Assembly (NCBI RefSeq): GCF_015832195.1
Contig: NC_052046.1
Location: 47,192,473-47,256,472 of the forward strand
Reading direction: 5' to 3'
Source of the DNA: Motacilla alba alba
Taxonomy: Eukaryota > Chordata > Aves > Passeriformes > Motacillidae
DNA length: 64,000 bases
In this document: piece after piece, positions 1 to 14,300 of the stretch
How positions within the stretch are numbered: position 1 is the stretch's first letter
How the letters are laid out: the number at the start of each line of letters is the position of its first letter
Position numbers and translations under genes: made by a program
The notes under the pieces: model-generated
Databases searched by the model: none
Seen by the model: the letters and a program-made list of their open reading frames with translations, nothing else
What the model was told of the DNA's origin: nothing

Positions 1-2291
1 ATAGTAGTTAGCTTTTCAACATTCCTCCCACTCCCTTACCATGAATTATATTATTCAAAATATAACCCCTGGAGAAGTGTTCCACAGTCCTGGAGAAACG
101 CTTGAATACATACTTTTGAAATATTCCCCTTTGCAATGAGTCAGTTTCTGGCTGTGTCAGAATATGGGAGCTTAATAACCTCTGTACCAAATCCTTTTAT
201 GTGCCATTTCAGAACCATTTTTATTTCACTTCCAAGGCTGTGCTCTCAATCTGCTTTAGCTCTCATCAGCCCCTCCTATGATACTCTAAACAATTTTGCT
301 CCACAGCTATTTCAGGTGGCTGTTTCTAGGCTGCCAGAGAAGACATCTGTTTTTTGGAGATATCTGCTGAAATTTTAGAGTGGAGGATGTCATAAAGCCT
401 AATAAGGCAGGTCTCTCAGAGGTCCCTGAAGGCAGTAGTTTTCCAGTTTCAGCAATACCTCCAAATTTTAACACTACAATGCAATGTCTTTAGGCTGAAA
501 ATTATAGCTCATTCATACTCGTTTACAGTTCTTGAATGTCAAGGATCACTTTGCTGAATCAGCCAAGTCCTGTATAGTTCTTGGATGAGGGTCTTCTAAC
601 TTAGCCACACTGAAATGTGCCCACCTTAGGTCCTTAATGGTTTGTCATAGTCAGCTTGAATCTCAGAGCTTTAAATGAAATAAGGAGTAGGTGTTTTCAG
701 ACTGTCACACTTACACTAGCTATGAGATAGATCTATGATTTACTCAGGCATAAATGTATCCATTAGCTATGCCTGAAGTAGTAAATAAATTATCTGTGGC
801 CTATTTTTCTAGTATTTCTGGCCCTGAAATAAATAACACAGTGCAATTTGCACCCGCACATTCACTCTCTTCTCTTGTAGTGGTCTCTTGGGATCGATGC
901 CAAGCATGTGCTGGTCCCTCAGAGAGATTCAGGGCATGCTGTGAGAAACTAGTACAGTAAGACAAGGGCTCTGTATTACTTGCTACTATAGACATAGTCA
1001 CCTTTATTTTCCCCTTACTTGTTGATATACATCCTTATTTCCTCTGTAGTCACTGCTCAGACACTGTGCCACAGGATGCCGAAGAAATTACGAGACAAAA
1101 TGGCAGGGCAATGTTTTTTAAACAGAGCAACCTCACTGCTGCTGTGTCTGAGTGCCTTCCAACGATGCATTAACTGACATGGTTACACATCTGTCACCAG
1201 AGCCCATGACTGTGCTTCATCATTTCCTTTGCTCTCTCCTTAGGAAGGAAATTGTGTAGACATTCAGTACTTTGATTTGTTTTGGGTGGCTGGTGGTGGT
1301 GTGTGCTTGCACTAGAAAAAGCTGTGCTGAAGAAGTCTATCTTTTAACTGAAGATTGATATTTATTATGGCATTTGATCTTGGCATAATTGGCAATGATC
1401 TTTGATCAGTCACCTTAAAAGGTTTTGGGTACACAGCTAGCTGTAATGTATCCTGTATATGCCTTGGGTTTAGCCTACCTGACTAGCCAGGCATGTCAGG
1501 AAAGATCTAACCAGGACTTCCTGATTGCATCAAGTCAATATGGCATTTTTCAGATATAGCAGCAGGCCTAAGTATTTCCCAGAAACCCATGCCCTTCTGT
1601 TTAATCTGCATAATAATAGAAGCCTGCACCATTTGTGCACAGGAGCTAGGAGTGGCAGGAGAGGAAGAAAACAATCCTGCAAGAAGATGTCTGCATGCTC
1701 TTGCCAGAAAATCCACCAGGCATGTGGCAACAGGTGTGGCAGAGAGCAGCCTAAGGGCTGGGGGAGGGTGTGCAGGGACACCTATTGTCAGAGCCAAGCA
1801 GTGGCTAAGAACCTCTGTGCCATATGGCACTGTAGTCAGTGAAGTAAACACCTGCTTGTCACACATGAATAAATGCCATTGCTCAGTATCTCTGAGGAGC
1901 AGCACTGTTACTCCCACTCTTTCTGCCACAGAACCAGATGATTATTCATGTTATGAACCAAAATCTCTGGGTAGTTTGAAGATAAGGACTTGTAATTCTA
2001 TTCCCTCCTAAATGAGGCCTGGGCCAAATCCTGCTGAGTTTGTTTGATTGATAGAAGATATTTTAAAATTCTGCTAGATTAGATCATATTCTGTAAAAAG
2101 GAAAGTGGTGTAATGAGTCCCAAAAGCCATAAACTTTTATATAGGGTTTAAGTAGTATGCATCTGTAGAGCAAAAAAATATCATTTGGGGCACTGCCCAA
2201 AGGACTGTACATACTCTGGACTGTGATCTTTTGCTGTAATCAGTGCAAATATGGTTTTGCATTCATTGTTGGTATCTTAATTTTTTGACAG
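1..2291 (+). other. SHC3 intron (left end of window)
   Basis: Upstream of the first visible exon. No exon, RNA gene or recognisable repeat was seen. Open frames on both strands at about 1507-2011 overlap each other, match nothing recognised, and are taken as chance. Confidence 0.6.
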
Positions 2292-2343
2292 GATACTTCA
2301 GACTATATTGCATATGTAGCTAAGGATCCTGTTAATCGTAGAG
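2292..2343 (+). CDS. SHC3: SHC3 coding exon: PTB domain, [13 protein letters not shown] segment
   Basis: This 52-nt exon is preceded by a TTTTTTGACAG acceptor and followed by a GTAAGT donor. It begins in phase 0 and encodes 17 residues plus one base, including the PTB signature [11 protein letters not shown]. The leftover G joins the next exon to make an Ala codon. It is too short for a simple ORF search and was found from the translated motif. Confidence 0.94.
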
Positions 2344-5300
2344 GTAAGTTATAAATATCTATTTAATGTCTGTTTTTTCCTTTGAGAAACAGTAATTATT
2401 ATGGTTTAGGTCAGATAACACTCCCCCCCCACCCCACTTCCCCCCCATGAAAAACATGAGTGTAGAATGTAGCCCAATCAAAGGATGGCCTTTGACAGAG
2501 CCATGGAAAGATTGTGTAGCAATAAGAAGCAGCAGTTTGTTTCTCAAGCTTGAAATGAATAGGTCTTGCAGCTAGTTCATACCCAAATACCGCTTTGATT
2601 CTCTTCATCTCTTAAATCAAACACTTGCCTTACTTGACTGCGTAAGCTTCTAGGCAACAGCCAAGTCTTACCTACACCCAGTCACTGTGCAAGAGCTAAG
2701 CAGTCTTCTGATTAAGTCATCTGATGAGGCAGCTGTATCTGTTAGGTCTTCCCAGTACATGCCTAAGTCTTCCTGGCAGAATCAGATTCTTTATCAAAAC
2801 ACTAGCTTTACAGACATCTTGCTACAGCAATTCTCTTTCTCAGTAAAGTTTTATTCAAGGTTGTGTTGCTTTAGTAGCAATACAACCTGCTTGTTGATTG
2901 TGTTCACTAGGTCTTAATGCAACATACAAAGTATTTTGTAATTTACATGAGAATCTATTTACTATTCATAGATCATAGAGAGAGAAGAACAGACTATCTC
3001 CAAAAAAAAAAAAAAAAAAAGGACATTAAGTACTTCCAACAGGATTTCTGGAGAATTCAGACACTTTTAACTCCAAAATGCCAATCTGAAAACCCTCAGC
3101 TGTCCCCTTACCATTGGCACAACTGACCCAGTAGCTTCCATACGTAGTCATCTTTAATGATACCTGAAGAATCTGCTGTGTCCATGTGCAGCGATGTCCA
3201 GACTTGAGGCTATTAGCTCATAAATAACACCTGCACTAAGCATACTAATATGCTAAGCATAAGTGAAATACCTAGAAAACTTGAAGGGAATGGGAGGTAG
3301 GAAATAGTCCAGTTCTTTACAATGTTTGCTCCATTACAATATCCTGTTGGAGAGGCTCCAGTGTCAGACTATGGAATGCATGGTGCAGAGCTGCTCTCCA
3401 GCCCACCTGCTTTAGCAGTAGCCTTCTGCTAATTTAGCTAAATTAGCCTTCTGCCTTATTTAGCTGTTCTGAGAGATCTCAGTCAATGTAGGGACTAGCA
3501 CTGTAGACCAGATATTTGCTCTGTAGGGTTTGGAGGAGCCTGGTGCTCTGTCTTCTGTCATGTTCCTTCTGCACTATGCTCTTCCTGTACTATGTTCCTT
3601 CTATCTTCCATCTTTAGCTTCCTGTGACTGTTCCTTGTTGAGCTAGGCTATCCTTGACTGAGAAGTCATCTGAGCACCTGACATTGTCATCTTCCTTTGG
3701 TGTATTCAGGTCAAGTAATTTCTTAGTTTTCTTTATAACAAGATTGACTGTGTAGCATTCCGGCTGCAGTGCACATCCTCCATCCTTCAGATAATTTCTG
3801 TACCTCCTTTCTTCATTTTCCTGCAGCTCTTTTAAAAAGGTATATGATATCTGCATAACAGGGGCTGTTACTATAGCAGAGAATGCACCTTCCTATTTTT
3901 TCTTCCTTTTGTCCTCTTTGTCAGCTGGTTCCTTCTAAGCCTTTTTTTGCTGCAGTGAAGCACTGTTGTTACCTCATGTGAAATTCTTTCATGGTGTGAC
4001 CTTTAAGCCTTCAGCATTATGGCTTTCCTATGGGTGCTTTCCCCACTTGTCTGTATACATCAGTGGTTTGCAGATCAGTGACTTTTTATGCCACCTGTAT
4101 TAAAACACACCTGTATTAAAAATTTTTTAAAGGGTCTAATTTACCAAGGGACCTGAATTGTCCTCTTTTACCATCACTTGGCATTTGTCATTCTTTGTGT
4201 TGTCTGCAAATTACTTTAAAAGGGGATTTGTCTTTACATCTGTACCTAGTGAAAATGTTACTGCTGCTGTTACTGATGCTACCCTACCACCAATGCTGTA
4301 GTATAGCTTGCATATGAGACTCAGTTCTTCACAAGGATGGAAAAGCTATCTTTGTGCTTTGCATTCTGGATCTAGCAAGCTCAAGGCTGTTTATTTTCTG
4401 CTGTAACATTCGCAAGAAATCATCTCTGTGTGAGCCAAACCTTCTCATCCTTTTACAAGAAGCGTACCTCCTACCTGCTGAAAGTCCATTCACGTATCCA
4501 AGGAAACAGGTTACTCATTATGTCACCTACTGAAACTACTTAATGACTCATGCTTCATTTCAGCTCCAGAAAGGTTTAGCAGTGAGCAATATTGCCTCCT
4601 TAAATTCTCACTCTAGTTATGGAGTGCGAACATTTTAGCTTTGTTTGGTATAACTACTTTTGGTCCACGTTTTCAGACATAAATGTGCACCTTCCATAGG
4701 GGCTGATTGTTTAATGGCAATAGCAGTGTTGCAGAGGGCATAAAAAACCAAATGCCTCACTGCTAGCCAGGGATGTCTCTGCCTCTGTCTGTGGACACAT
4801 GGAGGTCCTGTTTTTGTCTGTTGAATCCACTTTCAAAATGTAGCTAGGGGCATTTTCTCTGGATGAGGCATTTCAGCTTGCTGGTTGGCACAGCAGATGC
4901 TCTAAAGTGAGAAGAGAACACCACTGTACTGTATGACACTGTCACTGGTGGCATCTCATGCTGAATGAGGTCCTGCTTCTGCTGCTGCTGCTGAGGAAGA
5001 GACAGCAGACATTCCATACTAGCAACTGCAGGTTTCTTGGCCCTTTTTCTGGCCTCTCCAGAAGTCTATCCAATATTTCAGCCTCTGAAAAAGTAATATC
5101 TAAACCTACTTAGTCTCCCTGTATTACTTTAGCTAAATGTCATGATCAAACCTTATTTGTAGGACACTGGCATCCAGTGCACTTGGTTCAGTGAGCTGGA
5201 CACTGGGCACGTACTAAAATGCAGTTTTTCAGCTGAGGAGTTTATATTCAGGTTATTAAAGCAGTTAGAGGTGAACAAATCAGTAGCTTTGAACAAGAAC

Positions 5301-8300
5301 CCACTTTCCTGTGGCAGGACTTGGAGAAGAACCAGTTTGAAATCCAGTCCAGGCTATAGCCAGTGGACAATATGCTTATCCAACTCTGAGTATGGAAAAC
5401 TAACTCACCTGGGCTTCTCTGGATATCACTGAGATGTTGTTCATTGAGATATTTAGCTTCCATCTCTTAGCACTCATCTATGTTCCCACAATGTTGAGCT
5501 GTGGGAACTTCACAGGTTCACCTCTTTATGTTTTCACATACGATGAGACCTCCAAGCTATTCTCTGATTTAAAACCAGGACAGATATATCTGCTCAGACA
5601 GCTGATAAAGGCTTCTCAGTCTTTATAGGAAGAGAGCTTGTGCTGCTGTCCTCCCCGTTTACTGCCACAGTGGGTTCAGAGAAGTTGAACATGGGGAAGT
5701 GCTGGAGCTAATCAGGTTGCTGGCTCTGCATTCCTCAGCAGCCCAGCAGTTTGCTCGGAGTGTCTCCATGCAAACAAGCAGGAAAAGGTACCAACCTCTG
5801 TATTCCTGGAATACAATCAGGGCTCATTATCTAGGAACTGGAACTCCTTATCTGTGGACACTGCTCCTCTCTCAGAATGCAATTTGGGAAAAGAGAGCAG
5901 CTTGTGAACTTGGGGTGATTAGACATAAAAGTAAAGAAATTAAACTGAGGAAAACAAAAAAAAAGCTTTTAATGTTATTACCATCTATTAATATTTGTGT
6001 GATTTCAATTTAAAGCTTAGAATTCTTACATAATCTATTGCATTCAGGTAAAAACAAGTAAAATTTTATGAGGTTTTTTCTGTTAGTGGACTTGTTAAAA
6101 TAGCGAAACAGATTTGTGACTTTGTCTATTGCAGTTACACATCAGTCCAATTTTATGTAACCTTTAAAAAGTTGTGGTTGCCTGAAATTCACAGTATCAG
6201 AATTGGGTTTTATTGAAATGTGCACATCACTAATAGAGCAACTAAGCTTGACATGTAGGTGTTTTGTCATAGGTCATTGCATCCCACCATGACATAAACA
6301 GTGATTTGCATGTGTCAATCTTTTTCATTTAGCTTGTCATATACTGGAATGCTGTGATGGCCTGGCCCAGGATGTCATCAGCACCATAGGGCAAGCATTT
6401 GAGCTTCGATTTAAGCAGTACTTGCAATGCCCCTCTAAGACACCTACTTTATCTGATAGGTGAGTGCAATTGCAGAAGACAGCTAAAGGACCTTCTTTAG
6501 CTTTCAATTTACTTGATAAAATGTGGACAATGTTGCTGGGCACAGACAGGACTTGAATACTTAAAAAATATTTCTGCTGTATAAGTAAAACAGTGTTTAC
6601 CTAATGAACATGGAAGAAGTACAGTCAGTTTAAGATAGGCTAAATATGGACTTCACAATGATGTTGAAATGATCGTGTGTTTTGCTCTGTAGTTAGTAGG
6701 CAGAGATGGATGGCCAAGAATGGTCATTATTTGTGGCATTTCCTCCCAAGAATGGTCATTATTTGTGGCATTTCCTCACTACTGTCACAGCAGCTGCGTC
6801 AGTTTAGATGGAGTAGGTCAGACTGCTGGGATTCCAAAATGACTAGTAATGTTTCAGCATTTCTCATATTAGGGTGATGTTTCTAAGAATGTGATGTATT
6901 GCAGGGAGGTTTGACTGTACTGGTATCTGGAGGATACAAACTCTCCTTGTATATGCTCCAAAGGCTGGGATACAGCATTTTGTCTTCCTTAGAGACATGG
7001 ACTGCTATGTGCTTACTAACATTACTAGAAACCCTAGTGAACTTTTACCCTCTGTAATATCTTATATCAGAGCAAAACCAGGTATATAGAGAATATACAA
7101 TGCTACTATCCTAATCTGGAAGCATGCTATATTCAGATCTCTTCACTTTGTGAGGTTCTTGCAGAATTACATTGGTGATAGATCAGTCATAAATAAAGAC
7201 AAAGATTTAGAGCCAAGTCAGTCAATCAAGTCATAATATTACAAGTGCTATTTTAAGGTTAGATAAAGTTGTTTGTTAATGCAGTTTATAATGGTCTTTA
7301 AAGCCAAGTTCAAACATACTCTTCTCAGCATAAAGAATTTGGTCCATTGCAAAGGGGATTTATGTCAATTTGTCTAAATAGAGAAGATCTGATGCATGAT
7401 CCATCATTGCTTCCTGACTTACAGTGGTAGCTGAAGTGTCCATACAATATGCAGTAGTGGTCCCCTGACAGGCAGTCTTAACCTGCTGAAAGTGTCTCTA
7501 TGTGCTTTACAAGCGAGAGACAAAAGAAAGCCCTCCCTTCCTTATAGGATGCAGAGTTTTGAGGACCCATGGACGGAGGAAGATAACGAGGCAACAGAGC
7601 ATCCCTATTACAACAACATCCCAAATAAAATACCTCCCCCTGGCGGATTCCTTGATGCCAGGCTCAAAACAAGGCTTCTCACTGCTGCAGACACAGCTCA
7701 GGTCAGTAAAATTTCATTTCTACTCTCCTGCTGATTGATCCAAAATTTTTAAAAGACATGTGTTTTATGGTGGATACCTTGGGATTGTCTATAATTCACA
7801 GCCCTTCCTGTGTGGCCAGTTTCCATCTGAATGGCCATTGCAGATTGAGGGGGCAACACGTTAGGCAGGTTCAGAACAAATTAAAGGAGGTGAAATCCTC
7901 ATGATATTAAAAGATTAACTGAGTTCAAGGAACAGAAATCCACTGGGGGCTACTACATTTGCAGAAACCATGTCTGCTTCAGAGAGTATCAAACAGTGCA
8001 CATTAACTGGGAATGATTTAAAGCAGAATCATTTAAACAATCTAGTGCAGCCATTACTGACAGTTCATTATGTTAATGACTTGGGAGTGATCAGTATTCA
8101 GCTAGGTTCCTAGGTAGGTTTTCCACCTCGTGTTGAACTAAGGTCAGCTTGAATATTTCTACCAGCACTCCTGTTGAAAGTTTGACTGCAGTATCAATGT
8201 AGCCCCCTAAGAGGTGTTTTCAGATCCAGCACAACTTTGCTTAAATCCAGAGGAGTCCTGTCTGTAGCCAGCATCCTCCCCTCAGTGCCCAAGTACATCC

Positions 8301-11300
8301 CCTGGTACCAATGTGAATCTTTCAGCTTGTGGTGTGAAGAGTGCTGGTGCTGTCTTCTGGCCCCATGTGTGTTTCTGTGGAACACCTTTCCCAGTAACAG
8401 GTTGCAAGACTCACTACCTGAGTACAAACTAAAGAAATTATGCATAATTTAGTATCATCGGGGATCACTAAAAGCAGAAACCAGGGAAGAACATCTGAAG
8501 GTCACTGGTAATATCTTACTCTTAAACAAATTATTTGGGATATATATATTCGGAAATTATGATGAATTCAAAAGGAAGAGTGAGGAAGAAATGTCCAAGG
8601 AAATTGGCAGAGCCACTTGTAATGTGTTTGAGCATTTCAAAGGCAGTTTAAAAATTCCTTGCACATGTGTTCATTCTAGTCTGCATCAGGACTGGAAGGA
8701 GAGCAAATTTATTATCAGAGCCATCATTTAGGAGAAAAATTCAGTGAAGAATGGCATCACGGCCCTGTTAAACAAGGTGAGTTTTCCTACTTTTAGCTGT
8801 AGTACTGCAGGTGGTCTTGAAGGGCAAAGCATGTGAAAGTCTGGTGCCTCAAAGCCTTAAGGCAATAAATGAAACTTCGTTGATAGGTTCCTTTTGTCTG
8901 AGTTTTAGTGTTGATACCAGAGAAAACCATTTCATAATTACCTCTGGATAAATTATTAAATGCAGACCTTCATGAAATATTTTCTTCTGTAGAGCAGTTC
9001 ATAAATAGAATTACCCAGACTTTCTGCTTTCTAACTTTCTATATCTTAAAATCCTATGATATTTAAGGGTCTCCTGCATGATCTGTTCTGAAAATGTGAC
9101 CCACTAGGGTTTGCAAAATAGAATTTTTAAATGAAAAGCCTAAAGTGAAAAGTTTAATTCAAAATGTGAAGCAATGTTCTGTACTCAACAAATAGCAAAT
9201 AGTGCATAATGTTCCTTTTGTTGTCTTTGAATTTCAAGTAATTTCAAAACACATATAAAGATTTCACCCCATCCAGCTTTATGTGATAACTTTACTGTGT
9301 TTCTAAGGACATTTTTGTTCAAAGGTCAGAATATATTCCCTATTGTTAATCTGTAAACACTTGAGGATTTTATACCTTGTCCTCTTCTCATGACTCCCCC
9401 ACAGAATATAGTTTTTGAAATTTACAATCTTTATTTACAAAGATTTCCTTTCCTCCGGGGAAATAGCCCCACCATACCCTCATTGAAACATGGCTCTGAA
9501 TCCAGTAATTAACACTTTTTCTACTAGATCCAACAATTATTGACTTTATATCTCTCAATGCAGGAAATTTTAAACCTGTGGTTATGTGGTGTGATGATAA
9601 TTGGTCAACACTGTTCTGTCAATTAAACAAAAAAAGTCTTGACTTTTCTAGGATCTCTGGATATTTGTAGTATGTCAGAAGAGAAATCAGAAGTAGCACC
9701 AACAGGAGAGCTGCCAATATATGTAAACACACAGCATATAAATAGAGAAGATCTATTGGCACTTCAGGCAGATGCAGAAAGTACCTTCAGTGGAGCAGCA
9801 GAGGATGCTGAAGCAAGCAGCCCAGGAAAAGATCTGTTTGACATGAGTGAGTTCCCTTCCTATTCACTTCCTTTCTAATAAGTGACCAAATATGTTTATA
9901 CATTAATTCTGTATTTAGAAAAAAAGTAATTTTTCAGTTTTTGAAAAATTTAGTGTTTCTAGTGTAATTGTGGTGAATTTTAATATCCGTTGTGGTTTCA
10001 TATTGGACTGAACTAAAATAAGAATGGCTGAAGACTTGGAGCTAGTCTGTATATCATCTGAGTTAAGGTTAGTTGCAGTCCATGTTATCCTTAATATCAT
10101 AGGCAATTATGTCTGAAGAAAAATTAATCAGGAAGCTTGCCATACAGGAAAGTAAAGGAGGGTGAAGGGATGGATGGGTGGAGAATTGTCTTCAGCCTGT
10201 CCTGTGAGTATGTTATGAGGAAGTCAATGCATACACGAAAAGCTTTGTGCTGCAAGAAATCTAGCATGGAAACTAAAGTACTGACTTACCTCTTACTCTG
10301 GATAGGCCTACTGTCCTATCTGTTCCAACTTCAAAGGCAGCTTCTTCTAGATCAGAATCATCACTGTAGCTGCAAACCCACGGCTTAAGCATCAGACATA
10401 GTTTGGTATTGGTGCTACTAATACACATTGTTTTCAGCCTTGAGAAGACACATAAGGTGAAGAAATAGTGAAAGCATTTGATGCACAGAAAAAATTATTG
10501 GGTTTTTTTACTCTTCTTACCTCAAATAAATTGCTTATCCATGCTTTATTTAATTCAGTTTACATAATTAAAAGGCAGTGAGACAAAGCAGTTGGTGCCT
10601 AAAAATTATTTGTAAAATAAAGTATCTACATTTCTGTTATCTTAGTGTAGAGAAAACCCATTTTCCTGCATGTTTTTGCTGAGATATGGCTCTATTTACA
10701 TAGCTTAATGAGATGTTCAGTTGAAAGAAAGGAGGAGGGAAGAAAGTTGAGAGAGTGTCTATCTGTGAATATAGATCTGAAAGGAGAAAAATCTGCTGTT
10801 TGAAATCAGGGATGTTAGCTGTTATCAGCCATTGGAACATCAGAGAAAAGTAATATTAGAAAATGTGCCAATTAGCCCTAAGATAGTGCTTTGTTGACTT
10901 AAACGTATGTTGGACTTCATACAGACTGTGGTATAGAGAAGACATTTATAAGCTACTTTTAGTAGCTGGCTGAGATATCAATAAACGGTGACAGCACAAT
11001 ATTTTTCCTATTTCTTTGACCTAAACTAGCCTTTCTGTGACCCCATGCAAACAGGACTTTTTACTCCTTGCATCTGAACAATCTGTTTAGAGCTGGTGTA
11101 TTGCTTCACTGTGCTCTCCAGATGTCCTTTTGTAAGCCCAGGGGCACAGAACAACATTTCTTTTTGATATGTACTGGTGGGCCAGATGAAGGTCTTGCAA
11201 GAGCAAATAGCTTCCAAGAGGTCAGTACAACATGTAACAAAGCACCCTAGGCACCCTCTTTGCTATTTCTGTAAGACTGTTGGGATCCATAATGACACTT

Positions 11301-14300
11301 TCTACTCAACTCTACAGTTGCACTGAGTTCAGGACTTAGCTGAGGTTTAAAATATGCTTCCCCAAGGCTGGTTTTAACTAGGCAAATGGTGTTAAATGTG
11401 TTAACTTGTGTCTGTTTTGTGAAGTTCTCTTCCTAGATGGAGGCTAGGAGTAGGCTGAGTGGTGAAGGTGAATGTTCCCTACTAGACATAGCCTTGGGCT
11501 GGAGACTCAGTAATGGATAATTTTTAAATGAATAACTTGTTCGAACAGAGACCAGATATGAGTATAATGACATTAGGTACCCCTATTACGCAATTTATTT
11601 GAAATTAAACTGTCTGACATACCTAGAAAGACTGAAGAAAAGATTTGCCTGCTACCAGATCATATAAATACAGCTGTTGACAATAGCCACTACTGAAATA
11701 AACCAGTACCTTTCAAAAAATCCTGCCAAGGTTCAACCTGATCTTTATCAGTATCGTTCTGTGCATAGCATGCATTTTAAACACATTACATTTAAATACA
11801 TTAAGACTCCTCAGTCTTAATATATTTTAAAAATCAGTTAGTCTAATAGAGTATCTTTCCTCATTTTTTTTCATAAAGATAAAGAGAAGTGGTTGTAATG
11901 CAAAACAAATCCAGTTTAAAATTACCAGAAAATCACCATTTGGCTACATGATTTACCTCTGAATGATCCTGGTCTTGTTTCTATTTCCATAACAAGAGCC
12001 ATTTGAAGATGCTCTCAAGAATCAAACATCTGAGGCTATGTTGAAGAAATCCAACTCCACGGGATGCACCAGTCCTCCTTTTTCCAGAGTAGCTGTCCGA
12101 ACTGAAGCTGAAGAGCTGAGTACAGAGCCATGGTATCAAGGAGAGATGAGCAGGAAAGAAGCAGAACAGCTATTAAAGAAATGTGGAGATTTTCTTGTGA
12201 GGAAGAGTACCACGAATCCTGGCTCATATGTGCTGACAGGCATGCACAAAGGACAAGCCAAGCATCTTCTTTTGGTGGACCCAGAAGGAACTGTAAGCAC
12301 TGACTCCTCACCAATAGATGAGATTTCTGACTCTACTCATTTTCTCTAAATGCCTTTAATCTTCTTTACAGCTTATTCACAGCTTATCATAAGCACCACC
12401 TCATATCTCTAATGTGCCATCACATCTCTAATTCTCTCTTTGATGCCTAGCAGAAGACCCAGCACATTATTTCTGCACATTGCAGTAAGCCTTAGGGACC
12501 TGATTCCCAAGCAAGTTCATGCTTTGACCACTGCTGTGCAGTCTTGGTCAAAAGTGCAGCTAAGCCACTTCAGCATTCTTGCTAAAGGAAGGAGGTTTGG
12601 CTAGCCTGTTTGGCATCTCTATTACCTGGGATATGAACCAGGCCCTCTGTGTTTTCTAGCATGTATGCCCAGGGGTAAGCCTGTTCCATTTCTTTGTTGC
12701 AAAAAGACTCCCTCAGCTGATGAAGGGACCCTCCCCACAGCAGGATGGAGGGAGCAAGGGAGCTCTAGTTTTCTGTAGCTGTCCTGTCCTGCTTCTGCAG
12801 AGACATAAACTCTTCAGAGAGATTGAAATAATTGTCATGAGTTTTACTTTTGGCTCTTGAATGTAGGAAACTCCTTTTCCTCTATAAAGGACAGCTTTTG
12901 ATAACCAGCCCTAAGGTAAGTGAGAAACTCCCATAAAGGATCATATAAATGATCCTGTTGGCATCTAAGCTGAGAAAGCTGTTGGCAGAGTTACACCAGT
13001 CCTGCAGAGTCTGTATTGCAGTGGTGAGGAGCGTCCATGGTACTTGTTGCAATTAGATACATTTGCCACATGTGGCCAGTCAAAGAATGATATTGCACTT
13101 TTGAGGCGCCAGCTGCCTAGTCCTGGGTTTGATGGGTACACCAGCCCAGGGTAGTGGCTTTACTCCTCTTGGGGGGCAGCCTCCTTTGCTAAAATTTGCC
13201 AACAGTTTTGTGACTCATGCAACAAGGTAGCCTAATTCTCTTTTCTGCATGAACCCAAAAATAACTGCTACAGGCTACTGCATGGGAAACACTGCTGTGT
13301 GACCTGGCAAGTGTAGGAATGCTGTGTCCCACTGGGAGCTCTGCTGCAGTGCAGAGCCATGCCTGAGTATTCCTGGCATGGAATACTCAGGTCCTGTATG
13401 ACTTCTAGGACATTTTTTCCCCTGTAAAGGTTGGAGGGGCTTCCCCATATTTGCTGCTCTGCCTCTAGTGCATCTCTAATTTGCTGACCTCCTTGGTTAG
13501 TGACCTGCTTGTTATCTGCGCCTATCCTTCCCTCAGCCTGCTTGTATCATCATGGCCCAAATGGCTCTGAGATGCCTGGCTCAGGAGGCACTGTTCCAGA
13601 ACAGTGATTTTATGCAACTGCGGTTAGTTACAGACAGCTGTGCTGTCTGTACAATTTGTGGGATCTTGACACAGCTTCTGAGCAGCCCTATTTGCAACTT
13701 GTTAAAGTGAAGAACCATCAATAACATGCCAGTCTGTGGCCAGCCACCACAGTGTGCCAGTGGCTTGCACTTCATCTGCATGGTCTCAGCAGGATTGTTC
13801 TTGAAGACTGATTCACACAAATGTTGCCTGAAAATTAATCTCACACAAAGTACCCAGTGACAGGTCTTAAGGGTGTGTTCTCAGAGCAGAGTTAACTGTC
13901 CAGTTGCTTCTGCTCTCATCTAGTTAACAAAAAGTAAAAAAAAAAGAAAAAGAGGTCCCTCATTCAGATAATGAATGCTTAAAATGGAGGACTGCAGGAT
14001 TTTTCTACATTTAGAATTAGACCTCTGGTGATGGTAGAGTGTCTAACTTATGATAAGAACATCTCAGAATACAGATAAGTAAAGTTAGTGCTTTTTTAAA
14101 GATATCTCTTCATTTTGAAAATATAGTTTGATTTTAGAGACAGTGACATTTCAAACATTTCAAAGCAGAATGCTTCAGAAACTGGGAGAGCCTTTTGGTT
14201 TCCTTCAGTGATATAGCTAAGTGTAGACTGACCAGAAAGCATCACATGCCACCAAAGTTATTTGTTCCTTTTTTTTTTTTTTTTTAATCCTGTGACATAC

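Noticed and set aside
12036..12314. 92-codon minus-strand frame
   Set aside because: Antisense shadow of the SHC3 SH2 exon.
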